Part shown: one piece after another, positions 1-8,849 of the stretch | Layout of the letters: each line of letters begins with the position of its first letter | How positions within the stretch are numbered: position 1 is the stretch's first letter | Assembly: GCA_964228145.1 (NCBI GenBank) | Contig: CAXQZJ010000142.1 | Location: 1-31,810, forward strand | DNA length: 31,810 nt | Origin: Pseudobowmanella sp964228145 | GTDB taxonomy: Bacteria > Pseudomonadota > Gammaproteobacteria > Enterobacterales > Alteromonadaceae | Direction of reading: 5' to 3' | Translations under genes and position numbers: made by a program | The notes under the pieces: model-generated | What the model saw: only the letters and a program-made list of their open reading frames with translations | The model's database searches: none | What the model was told of the DNA's origin: nothing

Positions 1-152
1 GGTAGTCACCGGGTTTCTTATGATATTGAGCTGTGGTTTTCATGAATTCCACGAGGACTGAATGGCCTATAACAAGGCATTACCAGCGTAGCTTGGATAA
101 CACCAAGTGAGCGCCGTAATAACGCAGTTAGCGGTCATTCAGAGCAGGGGAA

Positions 153-1799
153 TTACATCATGCCGCCCATTCCGCCCATACCACCCATGCCGCCCATATC
201 TGGCGCAGCTGGTGCATCGTCTTGTGGTAGATCAGTCACCATCGCTTCAGTGGTGATCATCAGGCTGGCGATAGACGCAGCGAATTGCAACGCGCTACGG
301 GTAACTTTAGTTGGATCCAGGATACCCATTTCCAGCATGTCACCGTATGTGTCGTTGCCCGCGTTGTAGCCGTAGTTGCCTTCACCACCTTTCACTGAGT
401 TGATGACAACTGATGCTTCAGCACCCGCGTTAGTGGCGATTTGACGCAATGGAGATTCCATTGCACGTAAGGCCAACTTAATACCTACATTCTGGTCTTC
501 GTTGTCACCGGTCAGGTCTGCCAAGGTAGACGCAGCGCGTACCAGCGCAACACCACCACCAGCAACTACACCTTCTTCAACCGCTGCGCGAGTAGCGTGC
601 AGGGCATCTTCAACGCGGTCTTTCTTCTCTTTCATTTCAACTTCGGTGGCAGCACCGACTTTGATCACTGCAACACCGCCAGACAGCTTAGCCAAACGCT
701 CTTGCAGCTTTTCTTTATCGTAGTCTGATGAAGATTCTTCGATTTGACCACGGATCTGGGTGCAACGACCTTCAATAGCGTCTTGCTCACCGGCACCATC
801 AACGATAGTGGTGTTGTCTTTGTTGATAACAACACGCTTAGCCGTACCCAGGTCTTCAAGCTGAACTTTTTCCAGTTCCATGCCGATTTCTTCAGACACT
901 ACCGTGCCGCCGGTCAGGATTGCAATATCTTGCAACATGGCTTTACGACGGTCACCGAAACCAGGTGCTTTAACAGCGGCAACTTTAACGATGCCACGCA
1001 TGTTGTTAACAACCAAAGTCGCCAGTGCTTCGCCTTCAACGTCTTCAGCAATAATCATCAGCGGCTTACCGGCTTTCGCTACGCCTTCCAGGGTAGGCAG
1101 TAATTCGCGGATGTTAGAGATTTTCTTATCAACCAACAGGATGAATGGGCTGTCCAGTTCTACTGTGCCGTTTTCCTGATTGTTGATGAAGTAAGGAGAC
1201 AAGTAACCACGGTCGAACTGCATACCTTCAACAACGTCCAGTTCGTTTTGCAGCGCCTGACCTTCTTCAACAGTGATAACGCCCTCTTTGCCAACCTTTT
1301 CCATTGCCTGTGCAATGATGTCACCCACTTCTGAGTCAGAGTTAGCAGAGATAGTACCTACCTGGGCAATGGCTTTGCTGTCAGCACATGGTACAGATAA
1401 ACCTTTTAACGCTTCAACAGCAGCAGTGACCGCTTTGTCGATACCGCGCTTAAGATCCATCGGGTTCATACCGGCTGCAACAGACTTCAGGCCTTCAGTA
1501 ACGATCGCTTGTGCAAGCACAGTTGCAGTAGTTGTACCGTCACCGGCTTCATCATTGGCTTTAGAGGCAACCTCTTTGACCATTTGCGCGCCCATATTCT
1601 CGAACTTGTCTTCCAGCTCGATTTCTTTCGCAACCGAAACACCGTCTTTGGTGATGGTAGGTGCGCCAAAAGATTTGTCTAATACTACGTTACGGCCTTT
1701 CGGACCCAGAGTTACCTTCACGGCGTTGGCCAGAACGTTTACACCCTTTAACATTTTTGAGCGGGCGTCATCTCCAAAACGTACGTCTTTAGCTGACAT
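153..1799 (-). CDS. groEL: GroEL, 60 kDa chaperonin
   Basis: This is the large chaperonin subunit. It forms the double-ring cytoplasmic folding chamber that, with GroES and ATP, refolds nascent or heat-damaged proteins. The 548-residue length is normal. The N-terminus (MSAKDVRFGDDAR), the ATP-site motif DGTTTATVLAQ and the C-terminal GGM repeat tail ending GGMM are all typical. The start ATG is preceded by an AGAGGA ribosome site. It lies 36 bases downstream of groES on the same strand and is surely co-transcribed with it from the heat-shock promoter before groES. I found no clear terminator in the 152 bases beyond its stop. The identification is essentially certain. Confidence 0.99.
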   Translation of the reverse strand: MSAKDVRFGDDARSKMLKGVNVLANAVKVTLGPKGRNVVLDKSFGAPTITKDGVSVAKEIELEDKFENMGAQMVKEVASKANDEAGDGTTTATVLAQAIVTEGLKSVAAGMNPMDLKRGIDKAVTAAVEALKGLSVPCADSKAIAQVGTISANSDSEVGDIIAQAMEKVGKEGVITVEEGQALQNELDVVEGMQFDRGYLSPYFINNQENGTVELDSPFILLVDKKISNIRELLPTLEGVAKAGKPLMIIAEDVEGEALATLVVNNMRGIVKVAAVKAPGFGDRRKAMLQDIAILTGGTVVSEEIGMELEKVQLEDLGTAKRVVINKDNTTIVDGAGEQDAIEGRCTQIRGQIEESSSDYDKEKLQERLAKLSGGVAVIKVGAATEVEMKEKKDRVEDALHATRAAVEEGVVAGGGVALVRAASTLADLTGDNEDQNVGIKLALRAMESPLRQIATNAGAEASVVINSVKGGEGNYGYNAGNDTYGDMLEMGILDPTKVTRSALQFAASIASLMITTEAMVTDLPQDDAPAAPDMGGMGGMGGMGGMM

Positions 1800-1835
1800 A
1801 ATTCTTTTCCTCTTGTCTCAATTCGTTTGACTAAA

Positions 1836-2129
1836 TCAAGCTTCTACAACAGCAAGAATGTCGCTTTCACTTAGGATAAGCACTTCTTCACCGTCTAATT
1901 TTTCGGTTTTTACGCCGTAGCCATCGTTGAAAATTACGATGTCGCCGACTTTCACGTCTAACGCTTTAACGTCACCGTTATCCAGCACACGGCCATTACC
2001 TACTGCGATGACTTCACCGCGAGTAGACTTTTCGGCTGCTGAGCCAGTTAACACAATGCCACCAGCAGATTTGGTTTCCTGCTCCTGACGCTTGATGATG
2101 ACGCGATCATGTAAAGGACGAATTGCCAT
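1836..2129 (-). CDS. groES: GroES, 10 kDa co-chaperonin
   Basis: GroES is the heptameric lid that caps GroEL and regulates substrate encapsulation. The 97-residue protein starts MAIRPLHDRVI, and the mobile-loop region has the usual KSAGGIVLTGSA sequence. The reading frame stays open 32 codons upstream, but that stretch is not GroES-like. An AGGAGAG ribosome site sits just before the ATG at 2129, so this start is the right one. It is the first gene of the groES-groEL operon, with a sigma-32-like promoter about 100 bases upstream. Confidence 0.98.
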   Translation of the reverse strand: MAIRPLHDRVIIKRQEQETKSAGGIVLTGSAAEKSTRGEVIAVGNGRVLDNGDVKALDVKVGDIVIFNDGYGVKTEKLDGEEVLILSESDILAVVEA

Positions 2130-2228
2130 TTTCATCTCTCCTGAAATTACAGTTTTGACTGCCCCGATAACCGGGAATTTTTGAGTGCCCAGGTTTTCGC
2201 CTGTGCTGCAATTTTGTTCTGCCAAGCT

Positions 2229-2260
2229 AGGTGGGGGTAGATAACCTTATATCAAGTGGG
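2229..2260 (-). promoter_or_regulatory. Sigma-32-like heat-shock promoter of groES-groEL
   Basis: Read on the minus strand, a -35 element CTTGAT (2251-2256), preceded by CCCCA, is followed after 13 bases by the -10 element CCCCCACCT (2229-2237). This resembles the E. coli groE heat-shock promoter, with CTTGAA and CCCCAT elements. It lies roughly 100 bases before the GroES start and just downstream of the DUF502 gene. I saw no CIRCE inverted repeat, so RpoH control is the simplest reading. No transcription start has been measured. Confidence 0.75.
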
Positions 2261-2275
2261 GACAAGCAATTTTTT

Positions 2276-2878
2276 TTAACTTTTTTGCGCTTGTTGTGGT
2301 TCAGCTTCATTGTCCGGTTTTAATGAAGCACTTCCGGTAATCGCCATACGCATTGCTTCTTCTACCGGCATACTCAAGGGTGTCAGTTTTTGCTTGTCTA
2401 TATACAGAGTATAACCGCCAATTTGATAACTCATTGGCATGTACACCGCAACCTTATTGCTATTGCCTAATAACTGTTTACCCGCTGCCTCACTGGTGAC
2501 AAATCCGATTAAGTGCATGTCGTCTGCAACTTCTACCATGACTGCCCGGTCCATATTGGCTTCACGGTTATACTTCAATAATGCAGTGACGTCAGTCAGT
2601 GCTCCATACACGGACTTCACCAAGGGGATGCGTTCCAGTAACCGGTTACCCACCAAGATTAATTTTCGGATTGCAAACGCATTGACCATCAGACCGACAA
2701 TCACGATCAGTAATAATCCCGCGATCACTCCCGACCCCGGAAAATACCAGTGTTCAGGTAAAAATGGTTTTAGAATCGCTTCGATTCCCGCGAACAACCA
2801 GTAGATTAGCCAAATCGTCAGGGTTAGCGGTAGTACGGTAACCAGACCAGTTAGTACCAGATTAATAAACTTTCTCAT
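2276..2878 (-). CDS. DUF502 family integral membrane protein
   Basis: A 200-residue inner-membrane protein of the DUF502 family, whose function is not established. The N-terminal hydrophobic segment (about residues 5-30) carries the family-type GLVTVLPLTLTIW motif. A second hydrophobic segment lies at about 48-70. The soluble middle includes RIPLVKSVYGALTDV, typical of the family, and the tail from about 185 is polar and glutamine-rich. It begins 13 bases after fxsA on the same strand, so the two probably share a transcript. That transcript could read into groES, which also has its own promoter. Family assignment is from motif recognition only. Confidence 0.88.
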   Translation of the reverse strand: MRKFINLVLTGLVTVLPLTLTIWLIYWLFAGIEAILKPFLPEHWYFPGSGVIAGLLLIVIVGLMVNAFAIRKLILVGNRLLERIPLVKSVYGALTDVTALLKYNREANMDRAVMVEVADDMHLIGFVTSEAAGKQLLGNSNKVAVYMPMSYQIGGYTLYIDKQKLTPLSMPVEEAMRMAITGSASLKPDNEAEPQQAQKS

Positions 2879-2891
2879 GGTGCGCGTCGTC

Positions 2892-3362
2892 TCAGTTTAA
2901 TCTGTCATTATCCGAGTTTGCATCGGTGCGCTGGTATTCACCTTCAAACACATCACCCTTCTCGTTAGGCTGACGATACGCACTTTGTCGCTGGGCACCG
3001 GCAACCATTTGTACTTGCATTCGTTTGAGCAAGGCACTTGCGAGCAAGGGTCGGGTCACGGGCATTGCGAGAATAAAACCAATCGCATCGGTCACAAAAC
3101 CAGGGGTGATTAACAAGACCCCGGCAATAGCCAATAACAGCCCTTCCGCCATTTCTCGACCGGGTAACTGCCCAGCCTGCATCTTCTGCTGGGCACTTAG
3201 CAAGGTGGCAACACCTTGCTGACGGACAATAAAAGCACCAATGGCAGCGGTAAGAATGACCAAACCCACGGTATTCCAACCGCCAATCTGTTCACCCACG
3301 TTGACCAGTAATGCAATTTCGATAATGGGCATCACTGCGAACAAGAAAAATAATTTCACCAC
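2892..3362 (-). CDS. fxsA: FxsA family membrane protein
   Basis: FxsA is a cytoplasmic-membrane protein named for its effect on phage T7 exclusion by the F plasmid in E. coli; its normal role is unclear. This copy has 156 residues, close to the E. coli length. It shows FAVMPIIEIALLVNVGEQIG at the N-terminus, then GAFIVRQQG and a LITPGFVTDAIGF hydrophobic segment, all family hallmarks. The tail from about residue 115 is polar. Translation starts at GTG (3360-3362), with AAGGA about 8 bases upstream. Its position upstream of groES on the same strand matches the fxsA-groES neighbourhood of other Gammaproteobacteria. Confidence 0.92.
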   Translation of the reverse strand: MVKLFFLFAVMPIIEIALLVNVGEQIGGWNTVGLVILTAAIGAFIVRQQGVATLLSAQQKMQAGQLPGREMAEGLLLAIAGVLLITPGFVTDAIGFILAMPVTRPLLASALLKRMQVQMVAGAQRQSAYRQPNEKGDVFEGEYQRTDANSDNDRLN

Positions 3363-3511
3363 GTCATCATTCCTTACGTCTGAGCATACCTATGTTGGGA
3401 TTAAAACTAATTAAGCAAGTTCAATACCCACTCGCATGCCTGGTCGTTTTTTAACCACACCCTAAATTATTCAACTACACTTTAGTCAGTAACACTTCCA
3501 AGGACGCAAAC

Positions 3512-4132
3512 GTGTTAGTCTCGGTTATCTTATCAAGTTTAGGCATGGGCCTGCTCATCGGTGTGTTGGTAGGACTATCCGCCTCTCCGGTTATTGGCAT
3601 GTTGATCGCTGCCATCACTGGATTACTGTCTAGCTTTGTTGGCCTGCTGCCAATCAAGAAAAGCGAACATAAGGACAACAGCCAGTATATGCAGTGGCTT
3701 CGGCTAAGCGGTATCCGGGCTGGCTTGTTTGGGCTTTTTTGTTTGCTTGGCGTATTTATCGGTCTGGTAGTCCGAACGCATAACCTGCTATCACCAAGCG
3801 AGTCGGCACTGGTTAAATTCCACCAAGATTTGCTTACCGTGGGCTTTACCGAGCAGCAAGCCAGGCAATTATTGCTGACTAAGGCTGGCACACTTGCCAC
3901 CAGCGAGACACCAAGCAGCAGTGATTCGGTATTATTTACTCTCTCGTCGGAACAATGTGCCAACCTCAATCCAGCTCTTTTCAGCAGCCTGCAAGCCGCC
4001 GCTGAGCACTACCGATTGCAGGGGTTTTCAGCCTTAGCTGACCTCACAGATCTGCTACGCCAATCAAGCCTGCCTGACGAAACAAAATTAGTTGGCGTAC
4101 AACGGGGAGTAGCGATTCGATGCGACACATGA
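3512..4132 (+). CDS. Uncharacterised membrane protein, translationally coupled to a protease
   Basis: I do not recognise a family for this 206-residue protein. It starts at GTG, with AAGGA about 7 bases upstream. Two hydrophobic segments lie close together at about residues 3-47, rich in glycine and alanine, and a third at about 70-88 (GLFGLFCLLGVFIGLVV). The remainder, about residues 90-206, is soluble and mostly helical in character with two cysteines. The last 13 bases overlap the start of the downstream protease gene, which suggests translational coupling and a shared job, perhaps anchoring or controlling the protease at the membrane. That functional link is inference. Confidence 0.75.
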   Translation: MLVSVILSSLGMGLLIGVLVGLSASPVIGMLIAAITGLLSSFVGLLPIKKSEHKDNSQYMQWLRLSGIRAGLFGLFCLLGVFIGLVVRTHNLLSPSESALVKFHQDLLTVGFTEQQARQLLLTKAGTLATSETPSSSDSVLFTLSSEQCANLNPALFSSLQAAAEHYRLQGFSALADLTDLLRQSSLPDETKLVGVQRGVAIRCDT

Positions 4133-5538
4133 TTTTTTTACTTTGTCTGGTTCCTTTCATTGTTTGCGCGCAGGCTAATGAACAAATCTTACGCACCATA
4201 AGTACATCGGTGATAAAAGTAACGACCCAGCAAAGCGCCGCCAGTGGTTTTATTTATGCTGACCAGCGGTATGCGGTCACTGCCCTGCATGTTATCGATG
4301 GGAAAGGCCCTATTACCGTCAGTTATGTTGATGGGCAGGGAAAAATTACAGCCAGCAGCCGCGCCACCGTGGCCAAGGTATTTAAACAAGCCGACCTGGT
4401 ATTACTTAAAATCACCAATCCGCAATCACGCCCCCCGTTAAAGCTGCAATTAGAGCCGCTACAAATCCGCCAACAACTGGATGCCGTAGGCTTCCCATTG
4501 AATATTGCCGGGCAAAGCAACACCGAGGTAAAAGTGCGTTTTGGTGGCAAACAGCTACAGTCCATTGTTCCGCAACACATTTTGGCAAAAATAGTCGATT
4601 ACCCCAGTGTTACAGAGCCTATCGTTAATCTAGAAGGAAACCTGGTTCCGGGATTGTCAGGCGCCCCCATCATCGACAGCAACGGCCATGTTGTGGGGGT
4701 GGTCAATGGGGGACTGGAAAATGGTGCAGTAGGGATCTGTTGGGGCATTCCGGCCAGTCAATTGGTACGATTAAGCCAGTCCAATGACACCCAACTTCCC
4801 GGTAAACAGGCCATTAATGAGCTGTTTTCAGCTGATCTTAACGTTGATGTAGCAACGGTAAATTTCGCCGGCACGCAGCTGATTCGACTGCGTAGCCGAA
4901 CCTTTGCACAACTCGCCGCGACAGCCGATGACCAATTAGGATTGACCCAACTGGCCAATGTTTTCGCTATGCATAATCCTTATAGTTTTGTGTTTGATAT
5001 ATATCAGGACCCGGCCTCCGGCGCAGTGATTGTGCTACCCAATGGAATGCAATTAGAGCAAATCAATGGCTATACCGCAGCGACCTTTAACGACGGGCGA
5101 AACATGATGGTCTATCGGGTATTTAATTCTGACAATCATGCCTGGCTACAGCAAATGGCGGTTCAATTTGAAAATGAACTGATCGAGGCACAACCGGGGA
5201 TTCAGGCTCAGATCGACCCCCAGTGGAGCTATCTACAACCCTTGCAATTAGGTAATGTGCTTATCAATCGCAAAGCCTTTATGCGCTATGTTTCTAATGG
5301 GTATAACTGGTGGAACGACAGATACTATTTTGAAACTCTGGCGCTAAGCCCGGATACCTTATTGGCTGTCGCTGCCATTGATATGGCGAAAACACCTCAG
5401 GTTATGGAGCAGGAACAATACTGTTTCAATGGTTTTGCCGGGCCCCAGTGCCCTCAGTTGGTAGCACAAAATCGCCATTGGGCACACATGGTATTGGCCG
5501 TGCAATTTGCCACCATTCCTCCATATTATCAGTACTGA
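4120..5538 (+). CDS. Secreted trypsin-like serine protease (S1 fold) with an unknown C-terminal region
   Basis: A 472-residue probable periplasmic or exported serine protease. A signal peptide covers about residues 1-19 (cleavage near CAQA/NEQ). The catalytic triad is visible as His57 (in TALHVID), Asp92 (in KQADLVLLK) and Ser180 (in GLSGAPI), with GHVVGVVNG after it, as in DegP/HtrA-like and chymotrypsin-like proteases. No PDZ domain is apparent. Residues about 230-472 form an additional region that I cannot assign, with two cysteines near the end. The first ATG (4120) has GGGGAG 10 bases upstream. An in-frame ATG at 4129 overlaps the upstream stop as ATGA and is an alternative start. Confidence 0.82.
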   Translation: MRHMIFLLCLVPFIVCAQANEQILRTISTSVIKVTTQQSAASGFIYADQRYAVTALHVIDGKGPITVSYVDGQGKITASSRATVAKVFKQADLVLLKITNPQSRPPLKLQLEPLQIRQQLDAVGFPLNIAGQSNTEVKVRFGGKQLQSIVPQHILAKIVDYPSVTEPIVNLEGNLVPGLSGAPIIDSNGHVVGVVNGGLENGAVGICWGIPASQLVRLSQSNDTQLPGKQAINELFSADLNVDVATVNFAGTQLIRLRSRTFAQLAATADDQLGLTQLANVFAMHNPYSFVFDIYQDPASGAVIVLPNGMQLEQINGYTAATFNDGRNMMVYRVFNSDNHAWLQQMAVQFENELIEAQPGIQAQIDPQWSYLQPLQLGNVLINRKAFMRYVSNGYNWWNDRYYFETLALSPDTLLAVAAIDMAKTPQVMEQEQYCFNGFAGPQCPQLVAQNRHWAHMVLAVQFATIPPYYQY

Positions 5539-5611
5539 GCAGAAGGTGTTCGCCAGCCAGCGTGAAAAAAAGTACCATAAATTGAAATATAGCTGAGTAT
5601 CTCCCTGTCTG

Positions 5612-5929
5612 ATGAGTCGGTATCATATCGTGCTTTGCACCTGCCCGGATAACACCGTGGCGCAGCAAATTGCTGCAACCTTGGTTGAAGAAAAACTGGC
5701 CGCGTGCGTCAATTTGCTGCCGGGTGTCGTATCCGTCTATCAGTGGCAGGGTGAGCTTTGTCGTGATACTGAAGTACAAATGATCATCAAAACCACCTCC
5801 GGCAAACTGGATGCTGCATTTGAACGTATGTTAAGCCTTCATCCTTATGACGTGCCAGAGTGGTTGGTGCTCGACCCGACAACCGGCAACCCCGATTACC
5901 TGAACTGGATAAAAAGTAGTCTTACATGA
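5612..5929 (+). CDS. cutA: CutA divalent-cation tolerance protein
   Basis: CutA is a small trimeric protein with a PII-like ferredoxin fold, linked genetically to copper tolerance in E. coli, where it sits beside dsbD. This copy has 105 residues. Family features include an early CTCPD stretch, EEKLAACVNLLPGV, SVYQWQGEL and the late HPYDVPE motif. Its last 4 bases (ATGA) overlap the start of dsbD, the same cutA-dsbD order as in E. coli. The ribosome site before the ATG is weak. Its biochemical role in the cell is still debated. Confidence 0.95.
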   Translation: MSRYHIVLCTCPDNTVAQQIAATLVEEKLAACVNLLPGVVSVYQWQGELCRDTEVQMIIKTTSGKLDAAFERMLSLHPYDVPEWLVLDPTTGNPDYLNWIKSSLT

Positions 5930-7722
5930 AAAAGTGGTATGTTCTCATTCTCGCAGTCTTATTGTGGCTGCCGAACGCACAAGCTCAGTTAACCAGCCCA
6001 ACGCAAGCTAACCCATTTGCACAGGACAATGAATTTCTGCCTGTCGAGCAGGCATTTAAGTTTAGCTTTGAGCAACGCGGCAACAAGCTCACCTTAAGCT
6101 GGGATATAGCCCCTGGTTATTACCTGTATCGAAAACAATTCAAGACAGTTGTGAAAGATGCTCAAGTCAACGAGCCCTCGATGCCCCCAGCCACACCCCA
6201 TGAGGATGAATTTTTTGGTGTTACCGAGGTGTACTACCATCAGGTGAGCTTGGACTATGACATTGTGGAATCGGCACAGGATGGCATGGTCAAGATTCAG
6301 TATCAGGGCTGTGCGTCCGCCGGCCTGTGTTATCCCCCAACGGTAAAGGTTGTTTATCTCGATGCTGTCGGTAGCACACCTAACGATGGCATCCCTACCT
6401 CAGCCGAGAGTCTAACCGCAGCGCCCGTCGAGTCGGAGCAGTTTCAACTGGCCCGCTTACTGGAAAATGATCTGGGTATAGCCTTGCTTACCTTGCTAGG
6501 TTTAGGATTGTTGCTGGCATTCACACCCTGCGTTTTTCCCATGTTTCCGATTGTCTCTGCGATTGTGTTGGGAGGCAAAAAACAGGTCAGTACAGGACAG
6601 GCGTTCACCCTGAGTTTTGTGTACGTTCAGGGCATGGCCGTTACCTATTCTATTTTAGGCTTGGTGGTCGCGTCTGTCGGGGTGCAATTTCAGGCAGCTC
6701 TGCAACACCCGGTGATTCTTGTGACCTTTATTGCGCTGTTTTTAGTGCTCGCCGCAGCCATGTTTGGTTTGTGGGAATTACAGTTACCCAGTCGCTGGCA
6801 AGAAAAACTCAACAGTGTCAGTAACCAACAAAAAGGCGGCAACCTCATTGGCGTATTCTTTATGGGGGCGATTTCTGGTCTGGTCGCCAGCCCTTGCACC
6901 ACAGCGCCACTTACCGCAATTTTATTGGTTGTTGCCCAAAGCGGGGATCTGCTCAATGGGTTTGCCGCCTTGTATGCCCTTTCCATCGGAATGGGTATTC
7001 CTTTGATCTTATTTGCGATGACAGGCGGAAAATTACTCCCCAAAGCCGGTGCCTGGATGAACACCATCAAAGCATTGTTCGGCTTTATGATGCTAGCGGT
7101 GGCTTTGTTCTTCGTTGAACGCATGTGGATTTCAGTATGGACCGAGGTGCTATGGGCAACGTTGGGTTTAGCCATGTTTGGCTATCTCTCAACCGTCAAC
7201 CAACATACTCAGTTCAGTTTTGCCAAGGGAGTGCGAACCACCTTTATTTTTGTCGGTATGTTTGCCGCTACTCTTTACGGATACCAGCATTTGCAACAAG
7301 GCTTAGGATTACAATCCAGCCTGAGCTCCGAAGACTCTGCAACCCCCTCCGCTGCGCATCCGAGCTTTATTAAAGTGCGTGATCTGAACGACTTTGAGAT
7401 GAAACTGGCCGAGGCCAACCGTCAGGGTAAATCGGTAATGGTCGATTTATATGCCGATTGGTGTGTTGCTTGTAAAGAATTTGAGGCTTATACCTTTCCC
7501 GATCAACGGGTGCAGCAGGCATTAAGCAATACAGTGTGGATGCAGATAGATTTAACAGACAACACACCAACCAACCTGGCATTTCAGCAGCACTTCGATA
7601 TTTTAGGCTTACCCACGATCTTATTTTTCGATGCCGAAGGTCGGGAGTTGCAGTCCGGACGTGTTACCGGGTTCATGGGCGCAGCTGACTTTGCCGACCA
7701 TGTGGAGCGCTTACTCGACTGA
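5926..7722 (+). CDS. dsbD: DsbD, thiol:disulfide interchange protein
   Basis: DsbD carries electrons from cytoplasmic thioredoxin across the inner membrane to periplasmic DsbC, DsbG and CcmG. All three modules are present in 598 residues. A signal peptide spans about 1-20. The periplasmic alpha domain has the Cys129/Cys135 pair (YQGCASAGLCYPP). The multi-helix membrane beta domain has Cys202 (FTPCVFP) and Cys324 (ASPCTTAP). The C-terminal thioredoxin domain carries Cys513-Val-Ala-Cys516 (ADWCVACK). All six redox cysteines are retained, so it should be active. It overlaps cutA by 4 bases and is probably translationally coupled to it. Confidence 0.97.
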   Translation: MKKWYVLILAVLLWLPNAQAQLTSPTQANPFAQDNEFLPVEQAFKFSFEQRGNKLTLSWDIAPGYYLYRKQFKTVVKDAQVNEPSMPPATPHEDEFFGVTEVYYHQVSLDYDIVESAQDGMVKIQYQGCASAGLCYPPTVKVVYLDAVGSTPNDGIPTSAESLTAAPVESEQFQLARLLENDLGIALLTLLGLGLLLAFTPCVFPMFPIVSAIVLGGKKQVSTGQAFTLSFVYVQGMAVTYSILGLVVASVGVQFQAALQHPVILVTFIALFLVLAAAMFGLWELQLPSRWQEKLNSVSNQQKGGNLIGVFFMGAISGLVASPCTTAPLTAILLVVAQSGDLLNGFAALYALSIGMGIPLILFAMTGGKLLPKAGAWMNTIKALFGFMMLAVALFFVERMWISVWTEVLWATLGLAMFGYLSTVNQHTQFSFAKGVRTTFIFVGMFAATLYGYQHLQQGLGLQSSLSSEDSATPSAAHPSFIKVRDLNDFEMKLAEANRQGKSVMVDLYADWCVACKEFEAYTFPDQRVQQALSNTVWMQIDLTDNTPTNLAFQQHFDILGLPTILFFDAEGRELQSGRVTGFMGAADFADHVERLLD

Positions 7723-7805
7723 CCCCTAATGCTGGCACTCATTCGGTCATTGACTTGCAATAGCGACGAAATACTGAACAATGGAATAGTTTATTTATAT
7801 GAAAT

Positions 7806-7815
7806 AGACTAGTCT
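7806..7815. promoter_or_regulatory. Perfect 10-bp palindrome upstream of the nag operon
   Basis: AGACTAGTCT is a perfect inverted repeat ending 27 bases before the nagB-II start codon, inside an A/T-rich promoter region. It could be an operator for the amino-sugar genes or a chance palindrome. It lacks the central CG usual for LacI-family (NagR-like) operators, and no regulator gene lies beside it. I can only flag the site. Confidence 0.25.
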
Positions 7816-7842
7816 GTATAAAAAATTCCTAGGTGCCAGAAT

Positions 7843-8841
7843 ATGTCGCAAACAATTATGGCGCAGGAGGCTGCTCAGTCTCCTGCGGTGATTCGCTCTC
7901 AATTATCTCAAAACCAGCAACTGTGCGCAGATTTAGCAGAACAGATTCGTCAATTTGATCCGGCACTGGTGTATATGATTGGCCGAGGCTCATCAGATCA
8001 CGCCGGCGTTTTTGGAAAATATCTGATCGAAGTAGAGTTAGGTCTACCGGTATGCGCTGCGGCTCCTTCGGTAGCAACTTTATTTGGACAAACATTAAAG
8101 CTGGACCGTGCACTGGTTATTTGTATCTCGCAATCCGGCCGTAGCCCGGACATTCTAGCTCAGGTGGAAAAAGCCCAACACAGCGGTGCCTTGGTACTGG
8201 CTTTAGTCAACGATCAAACGTCACCATTAGCCACCATGGCGGACTGTGTTCTGCCTCTACATGCAGGCGAAGAAAAAGCCGTTGCTGCAACCAAAAGCTA
8301 TTTGGCGACCTTATCAGCCTTATTGCAGCTGGTCGCACACTGGAAACAGGACAGCGCATTGCTTGACGCCCTGCTGCAGCTGCCTGATGCCTTACAAGCC
8401 GCAATTGAACAGCCTGTTCAGCTAACCACCGAATTCGTTTCTCCCCTTACCCATTGTGTAGTATTAGGCCGGAGCTTCGGATACGCTATCGGCAGAGAAA
8501 TCGCCCTTAAAATCAAAGAGGTGTGTGGAATTCATGCAGAATCTTTTAGTAGCGCAGAGTTTTTGCATGGTCCGGTAACCTTGGTGGCTAGTCGACTTTC
8601 AGTGGTCAATATCGAGCTTAATGATGCCTCAGCGGCCAGCCATAAGACCCAAATTGATGATGTCGTCAGCCGCGGAGCGCCAATGATTACCTTATCTCAG
8701 GCACAATCGGGATTACATCCACGCCTTGCCCCCTTGGCAGTGCTACAACGCTTTTATTTAGACATAGAAAAAATTGCCCGTGAAATGGGTAAAAATCCGG
8801 ATACACCGGTGGGGTTAAACAAAGTAACTAAAACGCTGTAA
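7843..8841 (+). CDS. nagB-II: SIS-domain glucosamine-6-phosphate deaminase, NagB-II type
   Basis: This 332-residue protein has two sugar-isomerase (SIS) domains, like the C-terminal half of GlmS. The first SIS domain has YMIGRGSSDHAG and ICISQSGRSPDI, both typical sugar-phosphate-binding turns. The second begins near VVLGRSFGYAIGREIALKIK, and the usual EVCGIHAES and EFLHGP motifs follow. No glutaminase domain is present, which separates it from GlmS. In Shewanella and Alteromonas relatives such proteins replace classical NagB, converting glucosamine-6-phosphate to fructose-6-phosphate and ammonia. The immediately following nagA and nagP genes support that role. SIS deaminases for other amino sugars are a less likely alternative. 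Confidence 0.9.
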   Translation: MSQTIMAQEAAQSPAVIRSQLSQNQQLCADLAEQIRQFDPALVYMIGRGSSDHAGVFGKYLIEVELGLPVCAAAPSVATLFGQTLKLDRALVICISQSGRSPDILAQVEKAQHSGALVLALVNDQTSPLATMADCVLPLHAGEEKAVAATKSYLATLSALLQLVAHWKQDSALLDALLQLPDALQAAIEQPVQLTTEFVSPLTHCVVLGRSFGYAIGREIALKIKEVCGIHAESFSSAEFLHGPVTLVASRLSVVNIELNDASAASHKTQIDDVVSRGAPMITLSQAQSGLHPRLAPLAVLQRFYLDIEKIAREMGKNPDTPVGLNKVTKTL

Positions 8842-8849
8842 GGCCGAAC

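Noticed and set aside
1..45. A short open frame at the left edge (GSHRVSYDIELWF) that faintly recalls the N-terminus of IS200-type transposases.
   Set aside because: Only 14 codons before a stop, no continuation in another frame and no element end. The likeness is too short to support a mobile-element remnant.
1273..1830. A 185-codon open frame antisense to groEL.
   Set aside because: It lies wholly opposite the highly conserved groEL and groES-groEL spacer, with no ribosome site or family likeness. It is a shadow of codon bias in groEL.
2130..2225. A 32-residue N-terminal extension of GroES.
   Set aside because: The extension is not GroES-like and includes the leader and ribosome site; the canonical start at 2129 has a good AGGAGAG.
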